NCBI GenBank assembly: GCA_013397935.1
Contig: VZRN01005892.1
Span: forward strand, 662,650-726,649
Direction: 5' to 3'
Length of the DNA: 64,000 nt
Source: Dasyornis broadbenti
Taxonomy: Eukaryota; Chordata; Aves; Passeriformes; Dasyornithidae
Shown here: in pieces, positions 48,501 through 60,500 of the stretch
Layout of the letters: every line of letters begins with the position of its first letter
Numbering within the stretch: position 1 is the stretch's first letter
Made by a program: the position numbers and the translations under genes
Notes under the pieces: generated by a model
What the model was told of the DNA's origin: nothing
The model's input: only the letters and a program-made list of their open reading frames with translations
The model's database searches: none

Positions 48501-51500
48501 TCAGCCAAGTTCTGTGGCAGTCCTGGTTCTTCACAGCCTCGTGCAGTCCCTTATGGACAGAGCCAGGACTTTACCCTTCCATGATTGAGATCAGAGGTGC
48601 ACTGGTCAGCAGGCTGGAAGGTGGAGCCCAAATTCCTTCCTGCAGAAGGAAGTACTTCACCAGCAGCGTATTTTCTTCTTCTTGAACAGTAAATAAATTA
48701 GGAGATTAAATTAGACTGAATATGGATGTGGGAATTCAAAATAAGGAATTCACATTAGAGTTTTTGAAACACAAAAAGAGAATTTGCATAAATTTGTCAG
48801 GCTGGTTATGTTGTAATATCCTCACATATTTCCTTTTATTTTACAGCCTGAAGAGAAGTGCCAGTCAGAGGTAAGGGCACATCCTCTTTGACAAGCATAA
48901 ATGAGTCTCTGCATTGTGTGTCTTGCTGGTTTATTTCTTTTTGTTATGATGCACTAAAGCGCTCTCCTAAAACCCACAGATTCGCAAGCTACGGAGAGAA
49001 TTGGATGCATCCCAAGAAAAAGTGTCAGCTCTGACAACTCAGTTGACTGCTAATGTGAGTACAACTCCGAGAACAAACATTAACCTGGAATGCATTTAAT
49101 GCAACAATTACCACCCAGTTTTTTGAAGTGACAAAAAGATTTCTTGTGTATAACATCCAATTCACATTACTGGTGTGTTTAAAGAAATAACTGCATGCAT
49201 GTGTGGGACCTGTCCAAAAATAACCTCCTCTGCCCCACTAAATTATCTTATGCCTTTCTTTAAAAACTGAGTTAAAATATTGATTTGGCTTTGTATATAT
49301 ATATATGTAAGCCATCTTAAGGTCCTGAGAAAATCACTGAAGACAGAATCTTTTTTTATAAATAGTATCTTGCTTTGACATTTGGATGGGATGAGATACA
49401 GATGAAGATTGTAATTGGTAGGAATAAAAGTTAATAGAAACTTGGGCTAAAATGCATTATAGTTTTCTGTTGCATAAACTTATGGGTTAATGGTGTGATA
49501 GATAATAGTGGCATAAGGGGCTCTGGAAACTTAATTTAAAGTTAAGCCTGAAGGATGGAGATACCTGATTTTTAGTCAGTGTAGACAGTACTTCTGCTTG
49601 TTTCTTTCAGGAATTTGATGGATAAGTAATTTAAGACACTTGAGGGGAAAAAAAAAATTGGGATCCAGGAGGTGTTGAGGCAATGCTGTATGAGCCTGAA
49701 CAAGTTTATTTGTGTGTTCTGTACTGCAGGCGTAGATAGCAGAAAGCTGCAACACAGAAGCTTGCAAGGAAAATAAGCAGTTCTAGAGTAAATAAGCTGC
49801 AGATGAATAGTCAGCAGATCAGATCATACTGACATCCTGGTTTATGGGAATGAATAAACACCCGAACATGTGCTGCTTGAAGGGGACATTCCTGTCCATC
49901 AGCTCTCTGAATAGGGGGAATGCAAAGCTTGGGACAGTAAAGGACAGGTTTCACCTGAGCAGTATCACAGGAAAGGTTCAAAGGGAAATCCAAGAACACA
50001 ATTGCAACAGAGAAGTCAAATAAAAGGGCTTGGACTGCATGAAACCACTTAGTCACTGTCCCAAGAGGAAGAGAAAACAATTTAAACATCTTTCAAAAGT
50101 TAAATCTTATATTTGCCTTTCAAACACAAAGGGGATGGATGCACGAGTTGGTTTTCTCCCAGAAGCTTCTTTTACGTGTGAGAAAGCAGGACCAGATTCT
50201 CTTGCACACATTTTTAATGATGTTGTTAAATAACCCAGCTTGTGTCCTTCAAACAAAGAACTTGTCAGCTGAGCAGCTCATTTGGCTCTGCCTTGGCTTT
50301 ATTGCATTCTCCTTCACACAGTTCAGGGTCACTGGGCTGTCTCCAAGAGCAGGGAGCTGCACAGGCTGCTCACTGCCTGGCCCGGCTGCTCTTCATTTGC
50401 CCAAGAATTTCTGTGTGGCTACTACCACTCTCTTTGTGGAGAACGGTTTTTAATGTACACTCCTGGACGTTTTTCTTTGGATTGGGGTCATTTGGTTTGT
50501 TGTGGCTTTTTGTTGTGGGCTTTTCTCAAAGAAAACAAAAGAAAGCGTAATTTCTTATTTTGATGATATTCCATTTTTGCTTAGTTCACTTTGCTAAAAT
50601 TTTGCAGTGTTTTATTCATGCTATTTAAACGTCGTAGACTTGGACCTGCCCCTGATTTGGCAAACTGCCAACAGAGATGGTGCTATAATAAATAGTAATA
50701 AATTTTGTTCTAGAGACTCTTTTCTAGACACCTCTTTTCAGAGAACATTGTCTTTTCCCATGTAAAAGGCAAGGCCCGTTCCCAAAAAAAATTAAAACTA
50801 ATAAATGCTGTTAGTTAAGATGCTTGGACATTTCCTTTAGACATGATTTCTTTAATAAAAGGCAATTCAAATTTAGGCAATTCAAATTAACCTCTTGAAT
50901 TTATAATTTTTTTCCTGAATTTCCATGCGTAGACACTGCAGTTGTTGATGCTTCTTAAACCATTAAGGGCATGAATTTGAAAACATTTTGCTCCAACTAG
51001 AAAGGGAAGATACATTTTTTTCCATGGCTCACTGAACAATTTCAAGATAGGATTAATTGCAAGATCCGGTTTTGAAAGAGCAACTGTTTTTTAAGGCTCA
51101 GGTCAAAGCATTAAGGGTTTGTATCCTGTTATTAATCCGTGCAGTCCTGCTTGCCCATTTATTTTTGGCTTTTGATAAGTATTGCTGAGGATCCCTGAAT
51201 ATCAGCTTTGTTGTTCCCTGATCATCCTCCCCAACAGAAGCTGTGCACTCTGTGTTTTTAAAATAAATATTTAGATTTTCCTATGTGTGTAGTGTTAGGT
51301 TTTGAATTACTCTTTGCCATTTTCTCACAGTCTCAGCTCTGCTTATTTTCATAGGGGCTGATGGGAATGAGAGCTGCACATCCCCATGTTATTGTACTGC
51401 TCATGTTTGTTTTCATTGTGGATGTGAGAACAGTTATTTAGGATAAGTCAACTGTGTGCTGCTGCTGAATGAGTCTGGAGTAGTTCCCTGAAAGGTTTTG

Positions 51501-54500
51501 CTATTCTGTATTTATTTAGGTGAGAAAATGTCCTTTTCTGCTTGGAAAGATTTCACAGTCTTACTTGTCATTGTGCATATAGAATTATTTTTAATAGATA
51601 AATAAAACTATTGTTTTCTGTGGTTAGTGTAGATTATTATGGCTAATGAGACAAATATATATAGAAAAACGCCTGTGGTCATTTATGTGTACACATGCAT
51701 ATGCATACCCATAAAACAGTGCCGTGTCATGGCTCTAGAAATAGAGTTTCTTAAGTTCTTTTCCATCTTCTCTATCTACTTTTCCTTCCTTTTCCTTCTC
51801 AGCCATTTTCAATTCCTAGCTGATGTTTTTTCATATAATGGACACTGTGTTCTCCATACTTCTTGGGGAAAAGGTTCATCATTCTTCTCCCAAGAAGCAC
51901 AGAGAAATCATTTTTTTCTTTCAGTGGGAAAAGAAAAAAAGGGCAATTGGCAAGGCACCAGGAATTTTGGATGATACGTAGCAAGCTGACCTTGGTTGGA
52001 TCAAGGTGCACTGAAATATTGGAGAAGTCTTTGAGTTAGATGTGGATGTATACAGCTGGTGAAGCATCTGTTCTCCTGATGGGGTAGCAACAGTGAGAAC
52101 CTCCACCCCTGTGACTGCCAGGATCTTTTTGCCTTAAATATCCCCAAGGAAAACAGTGGTTTAGTTGGAGGGAAATTTCTGCCTGATTTTTCTCTCTATA
52201 AAACTTACTTTATGTTTTATTGTTGGCCGGCATGTCCATAACGTGTGCTCTGCTCATTTGACCTTTTCTAACCAGTGCTGTTTTCTCTGCACCATTTACA
52301 CAACAAACAATGCCATGCCCTGGGTGGGCTGATTAAATACCTGCAGAAATGATCTTGTTTGGGACAAGAGAACAAAGCCCTCCTGTGTGGTTTGATTACA
52401 GGCTCACCTGGTGGCAGCGTTTGAGCAGAGCCTGGGGAACATGACGATCCGACTGCAGAGCCTGACCATGACAGCAGAGCAAAAGGCAAGCTTCAAAAGG
52501 ATTTGGGAAGTCTTCATTTCTGTTTCCAGCACTGTTGCTCATGCTCCTTCTGTAGCTGTGTGGGGGAAAAATAAAAGTCACATGCACAATTTGCCTTAGT
52601 TCCCTCAACTGTGGTGATAGAATAAAACATAATAAAAATTTATGTATAGAACTTCTTTTCTGCACTGGGATTTTGTGGCAGCTGATCAGGTTATTCCTGT
52701 AAATTGCTGCTTTGGACGCAAGTCTTCAGTATTGCATATTTGTGTAATGTATTTCATCTCAAGGCATCTCTGTACATAGGCATGGAGAGAAACACCAAGG
52801 AAAATCTTCACAAGACTGGCAGCATTGGGGTTTTGGGCAGTTTACTTGAATAGACATTGTTTCTGCATTACAGAATACGTGCACTTTTTTGTATCATAAT
52901 ACTCAAGGTGTTTTGCAGTCTCTTGAGGGTTTTTTTCCTTATTCAAGGACTCGGAACTGAATGAGTTAAGGAAGACAATTGAACTCCTGAAGAAACAAAA
53001 TGCTGCTGCTCAGGCTGCCATCAATGGAGTCATCAACACACCTGAGCTCAACTGCAAAGGTGAGAGACAAGCACCACATGCAGAGACTCCAGGGCTCTCC
53101 AGGGAGACTTCAGTCCTCTTGGTAATAGCTGATGTAACCATCAGAGTTACCCAGAAACCAGAGTAACCCGCTAATTTACACTGGGATAAATTACTGAGGG
53201 AAAAATTTGATAATTTCGGATTTTGATCTCGTCACAAGAAACAAAAGTTTAAAATATGCAGTGCATCCATTAGGACAAGTGATTGTCAGAGTGCTGGTTT
53301 CCCTAAATGCTTTTTTAGGATTGCATGATTAATACCATACATCAAATTTCCTAGATAATTTTGACACTGGTTCCATTCATATCCAGGTCCTGGAGGTGCT
53401 CAGCCCACGGACCTGAGAATCCGGAGGCAGCACTCCTCAGACAGTGTCTCCAGTATTAACAGTGCCACCAGCCACTCCAGTGTGGGCAGCAACATCGAGA
53501 GTGACTCCAAGAAGAAGAAGAGGAAGAACTGGGTGAGTGTGTTTGAGCAGACTGTGTGAGGTTTATATGAAATTGCCAGGACATGCACGGGGAGATCTAC
53601 CCAGCTGCTCCTTCCTGCCTGGTGCAGCAGGTCAGCACAAGGACTGTGCACTGCTTAAATCCTGGGTAAACTCTTCTGTGAAGGCTTAATTGAGTTTTAA
53701 GTGTTGACTCTGCATAGGATTGAATTTTAGCTTGACAGCCAAAAGACCAGACTTAAATTAGAAATAGCTGTCAAAGATCAGTTCTGGCTGAAGGGGTGTC
53801 CAGCCCCTCAAGGAAAACATGACATCTGTCATTAAAGTAACACAAACGCACAAAAGAAGGTAGTTCTTGGGGGTTTTGTGGGGGTTTTTTTGGTCTCATA
53901 GGGCTTTCTTATAAGGGAACATAATAAATACATGAAGTTCTAAGAATAATATTAAAAAAAAAAAAAACGATCTTTTGAAAATTTTTTGTGATGGACATCT
54001 CTTTTGGAAGTTTTTGCAATACTTACCTGTCATTTCCCATTTTTCCTTCTTTGCTTGTCATGTACTATGTACAAGGTACCCTGTACTGGAGGAAAGGTAC
54101 TTCATCTTCAACTCCATTTCCAATTAGACCATTACTGCCTTAGTGACCTAGTCTGACTGTAGTTTGGACTGAAGTCCCTAGATCCTTTACTGTAGCCAGT
54201 AAAACAATCCACTCCTTTCTACCCACTGAGTTTAAATCTCTCTGGATCTCTTGGGTGTACAGATAAATCTGTAGAGATGCAAAAATGTGGTTAGAGCAGG
54301 TAAAAGCTTCTTTTATATTTGTGCAATAGCCTCTAGAAATGTTGATGAAACTCCTGAACAGCTTCCTGAAAAAGTCCTTATTTTTATTTCTCTCTTATCC
54401 CAGTGGTTTTATTTTGGTATCTTGTAGTATTGCCTGCTGCTTCACAACAGAGGCATTTCCACTCTGCCCCTTAAATAATTGGTTGAATGGAAACAATATT

Positions 54501-57500
54501 TCTCCAAATCCATCTTGTGCTGGGTTGTACATTAGTTATAAATAAAGTAAATTGCTGTAACTTCTAAATTTTTAGTGACTCCTAGTTTGTGTCACAAAAC
54601 TTTTGTAGTCACTAAGCCTTGGTTAAGATATACACTTTTAAAATTCTTATTTAGTTCCTATTGTTATTTTAAGCTAGTGGATATGGTCCTACATCAGCCT
54701 ATATTTCTTATTCATCAGATAACTATTTTTAAAGAAGATTAAGGGAACATTTCCTTATTATAAAGAGAAATAAATAACGTTTTCATGAAGTAGAAGAAAC
54801 AGGACGGTATTTTTATGTTGTTACTAAAAATGAGTGCGTCATTGCTGTGAAATGAAGATTGGAAATTAAAACACTACTGAGAAAAACATGCAAGTTGAAT
54901 CTGATTCACACATTCTTTATTCCACCAGTGCTGAGGAAGTTCTCAGCCAAGACCTTTGTGTTCTGTGCGGAAGCAATGCAGCTGTCCATTTAGAGCTGAA
55001 ACGCCAGATTTTCAACATTTCTCATTGGAGGAGGCTTTGTCTAGTTTAAATACAGCTTTCAGCGCGTATTTAGCCTGCCTGTGTACAATATGTAACTTGC
55101 AATGGCAAAAGTTTGTACATGCAATGGCATTAAAAGGTGTTTGTGGAGTATCCTGAGTGGGAAGGAACCCATGAAGGAGCCCATCAAGTCCAAACCTTGA
55201 TTCCACTGGGGTTTAACTTTTAGGGCTACCTAAAAGTGAAACCATGTATCTAAGAGCATTGTCCAAATGCTTCTTGAGCACAAATTGTCAAATTGTAACA
55301 TGCATTAATATTCATGTAATTAAACATCAGTTTAATTACTTGAATATTAATTCTTTGTCTGGAAAGACATTGTTTGGAAAATGGATTGCGTCTTACAGAA
55401 GGTTATTTCAGTTGCAGGTAGGTAGAGAGGTTGCAGTCTTTTCACATGGTGAAATACCTGTTCTTGCAAGGAAAAATACATTATTAACTTGGTTCTTAGC
55501 CAAAGCACTCTGAGCTAAGGAGAAAATGTAATTTAAATAGTTGAGAGAGTTGGCATCTGGTGATGCGAAATATGGCCGTATGTGGTTTGAAACACCTGGT
55601 TTTGGAAAATACAGGGTTCCAGTTTTAAAGTAACCATTGCTCTTTGTTAGTCATTGGTCGTGTTTGTCTTAGAAATCCAAAACTTCCCTTATCAGTGGCT
55701 TTATCTGTTAAAACATGTCTTTTTTCCTTCCCCCACTTCCTTTTGCTTGCACTTCTTCCGGCAGGTCAATGAGGTAAGGAAGAGCTACTTTAAACTCGGA
55801 GATACAAAGCTAACCCCCCCCATTGACACCACTAACCCTCCCAGCATCATTAACCTGGGCTGGGCCCTGTGCCAGCACAGCTGCAAATTGCACCACCCTC
55901 TGTAAAGGCTTGTTGCACTGAGCAGAGTTTGCTGTCAAATAGTTCTTAAAAAATTAGGAAGCATTCGTAGCCACTCCTATTGACCTTATTAATCTGATAA
56001 AATAGTTAAGGAAAAAAAAAGCTTTTTGTATTTTTCACCTGTCTTACTGTATATATGTGTGTATGGCTGTAGCATTTGGAGTATCTGCATGTTAAGAGTT
56101 TTTACTCTGTGGCTTTTTTTGCCTGGTTTCACTTTCAATGATGTACCTGCTGCTGTGGTCTTGTTTTCTCCAGTTACGCAGCTCCTTCAAGCAAGCTTTT
56201 GGGAAAAAGAAATCTCCCAAGTCAGCATCTTCTCATTCAGACATTGAGGAGATGACTGATTCTTCCTTACCTTCCTCACCAAAGCTTCCCCACCACACTA
56301 CCACTGTTTCAACACCACTGCTGAGAGCTTCTCATTCCAATTCACTGTAAGTGGTTTTTTCAAATTTTTAGATGGAAAATGGCATGGAAGGCATCTTGCT
56401 GCATTGGTAGAGGAAAGGCAGAAGACAGAAATGCTGAATTTATGTATTCAGAGAGTTAAAGACACGTGAGCTGACTCCCAGCGCAGTCACCTTTGCATTA
56501 GTGTCCAGGAAGCCAAAAATGATTGCGTCAGTAGTGAAGAGTAAATATTTCATTGGGTTGCTCTCTCAGCAGAATGTACTGAGTATCAAGAATATTTATA
56601 ACCAGGGTGACCTTGAGGTGCCAACTTAACTGGATCTTTTGCTGTTAATTAAACAAACCAGGGCAAATCTGGGATTTTGTTTCTCTTGTCTAAACACATC
56701 ATATATCATATTAATCTGCCATGGTAAGTTTCCAGTTATACTGACAAATTCAGATAAAGGTAAGGAAATCAAACAACGTGGTTTAGTGATACAGAGGAAC
56801 TCACCTAACAGCTTGTGCCTGGTGAATGGAGATGATCCACCCCTCGTTGTAGCTCCCCAGCCACCTGTGCCTGGTCCTTTCCTTGGCCACCTGTGAAATA
56901 AACAATTCCCTTGCCACGCTGTTTTGAGTCTGAACTCACATTTTAGAATGTGCATTGAAAACTTAGTAAAACAGCTTTTGTGTTAATTCCATCAGTCGTT
57001 CTGTCACTTGAGCAGGATAAATAAATAAATAAATACAGAAAGTTGTAACAGGCAGTATTGTGAAACCTGCAATTACCAGACAGCTCCTGACCTTGCAGAG
57101 GTCATGCAGAGCTCCCAGCCTGATTTCAGAACAAATGCTTTGGAGTAGTTCCCCTCCACTGGTTCTCACATGAAGAGGTGAAAACAATAGCAATAGTTTC
57201 CAGCTGTATAACAGTGGTGAAATGTCAGTAGCAGAAGATAATCCCCCATGATTTTTGTTTCAAAGCTTCTCCTGTCTCTTGAGCCTGACAGTGCATTTCT
57301 GGTGACTACAGCAAGTTCTGCTTTAGAACTCTCAGGCCAGAAAATTGTCAAATGATGATCCCATCTGTCGTCAGCCAAAATGCTGTGTGGGTACATATCA
57401 CCTTGCCATGGAAGCCAAAAGGATAAATGTGAGAAAAAAGTAAATATATGAACTAGGGGAAGGATAGAGCCCAAGTAAAACTTGTGTGTTTTGACTTACT

Positions 57501-60500
57501 GGCTTTTTGGTGGGGAAAACATCGCTCGCTGTAACATGATTTAGGGGGAGACATGTTAGGTGAAATCTCCCTTAAATAATGCAGCTGTGTAGTTGATCTT
57601 TATATAGATACATTTACAAATGTGCTGAAATGTTGTTACTCCCTCAGAAACTTCTTTTTGTGAGCGGAGGGAAGAAAAATGCCACGAAAAATTTTTTAAG
57701 TGTGAGTTCTTTAAAGCGAGCAGGAATTTATCATGCTTGAATAGGTGTAGAGTTCCAAAGCCCTCCAGAGCAGTTCAGGGAAACCCAGCTGTGCACACCT
57801 GGTGAGCTTTAAATCTGTCTGTGAACTCATCAATCTCCAACCAACTGCTGTTAACTGCCTGCACCCCCTTAATTTATTTAGATTTTGGCTTTAGAAGTTT
57901 TCCTTTATGGCAACTACCATGAAAAAAATGAAGGCTACCCAATAGTAGGTGATTTGCATAATTCTGTTTCTGATGCTGATTAAAGAAAAATAACCCTCAG
58001 ACATATTTGTTTCATTAGTCTCTGACATTTCCATGACCTATTTAATATCTGATTTACGGTATCACTAATTCAATAAGCTGAAATTGTTACCTGCTTCAGG
58101 CGGAATGAAAAGGGCTTTATTCCCCTTCTCCTAATAAATCCTGGGGAAGGACCATGAGAAAAGGAACAAGTGCCTTGTTTTCCCATGTCCTGCAGTATTT
58201 CTGAGTGCACTGACAGTGAGGCTGAGACGGTGATGCAGCTGCGGAACGAGCTGAGGGACAAGGAGATGAAGCTGACGGACATTCGCTTGGAAGCCCTGAG
58301 CTCTGCCCACCAGCTGGACCAGCTGCGCGAGGCCATGAACAGGATGCAGGTGAGGAGCAGCCCCCCACATCCTGCAGCCTGTGCTGAGGTGGGAAACACT
58401 GGTCAGCCACCCCCACAGTAAAGATCTGAAGTTTTTGAGTGCTTACTGAAAGCTTTGTGCCAGTGTTTAACCTTGTACCTTCAGTAAAAGTCAGCTTGAA
58501 CTCCTGGATTTGCTGCCCTCAGCTGCAGCTGTTTCAACCTCAAGATTGCAACATCATTTGACTGTCAAAATGTTCCATGCTCTCTGCCTTAATGTAGCTG
58601 CATTTCAGTGTTAGTGAATTCCCACATATTTATGTGTTTTAGGATACTTTGAAAGGTTTCTCAGAAAGGATACTGTAATAATTAAAATCCTTAATTAAAA
58701 CATTATGAAGACTGCATTTCTGCTAAGCTGCCATTTATTCTTAAATTACTTATGTTGCTATCTTTTAATCATGCTTTCACTGTGCCTTCTGACATCTGAC
58801 TTGTCTTTTCAAGAGCGAGATTGAAAAGTTAAAAGCAGAGAATGACCGGCTGAAATCTGAAAACCACGGCAGCTGCAGCAGGGCTCAGTCTCAAGTTTCC
58901 ATCTCGTCCTCTCCCAGACACTCCGTGGGTCTCTCTCAACACAGCCTGAACCTCACAGAGTCAACCAGTCTCGGTGAGTTTAATGAGAAGGGTGGTGGGG
59001 CAGGTTTTATCCTGCACTTGGAAGGCTTGGGTTGGTTAGCCATGGAAAAATGAAAGCGTGAGGATTATTAACAGCTGAGGTGTGGAAATATGTCACGAGC
59101 TGGCACAAAGCCTGCTTTTAAATATCGTCAGAGGGCTGCTACACCCTCGGTCGGAGGTGTCCAATTATGACCTCAGCTCTGAAAAGTCATGTTTAAAGCC
59201 ATTTAATGGTGTACATTTGCCAGGATATATATCATAGGAAGGAAAATACAGAGTAACTGGCTAATAATTTTCAATGACCTTCACGTTTTAAGAGGGATAT
59301 GTGGCGGAGGAAGTCTGTCAGCCTGGTTCTTGTGTTTTACCTCGGGGCATGAGAAGCCCAGACGTGTTGTGTTTGACTACAATAAACCAGAATAGCATCC
59401 ATTGTTATTGAGCCCCAGCTGTGAAGCTGTTGATGTTTCCCCTTCCCAGACATGCTGTTGGATGACACTGGAGATGGTTCTGCCCGGAAAGAAGGAGGCA
59501 GGCACGTCAAAATTGTCGTCAACTTCCAGGATGAGATGAAATGGAAGGAGGTGAGTTGTGTTGCATCCCCAGCTTTGAGAATGTAAGTGACTCTGGAATG
59601 TGAGAGGGAATTCAAGTTTGCGAAGGACTTTTAAGAGTTTTCTCAGGAAAACAGTTTATTGGTGTGTTAATAGTGATGGAGAAGGTGCTCGGCTACCTCC
59701 AGCTTCCTTGGAGCTGCTGAGAGGTGCCGAAATGCCAGAAGCACCAATCTTATGGAAGAACTTGACAAATCCAAACTGGGAGCTCTATACCTTATCATTC
59801 CAGTTCAAGTTGTCCTCTCTGGAACAAGTGTCCTGTTTAGAACGACATCTTTCAGATGTTTTTTTCACCCACAAGCAATTGAAAGAATCCTAAAAACCCA
59901 AATAAATTGCAAATATTTCAAAATTGCAGCCCATCTCCTGTGTGTGATATTTTATGTGCATCAATGTCCTACACAATTTTTGCCAAGCAATGGCCTTCCT
60001 ATCTCCCTTTTTGAGTACCTGTAAAAGCATGTAAGAAATAAGTTCATGTCTTTCTGAGGGGTGGGCAAAAATCTGAATGATCAGAAATAAAATGGACTCA
60101 GCAGATCTTTCCATTAAACACAAATGTTGCCTTAACTATTACAACCTTGGATAAACAAATTAACAGTAAAACTGCTGGTAATTCTATTGGACGTCACTGT
60201 GCTCAGAGAGAGTTAAGTAACCATGTGGAAATGGTTGTTTCATTTTAGTAACACTTCAGGTCTTATGATAAAAATTAGTTTGTCTTCAGTTAATGTTTCA
60301 CAGTGAGTGCAGCTGTATAAAAATAGAAAAGATGTACCTGTTAGGATTTTTTAAATCTGATTTTCAAAATCAGTTACAAAATTCAAAATGCTGTGATCTA
60401 TCAAACATATAAATATAAACTCTCTTTATTACTATTTTTACATATAACCATGTATAACAAATACATATATATATTTAGATTTCTGTGCCCATAGCAGAAA

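Noticed and set aside
50139..50563. Overlapping + frames of about 100 codons in intron k-l
   Set aside because: Three frames are open over the same bases with hydrophobic/Trp-rich junk-like translations; no splice consistency with NAV2.
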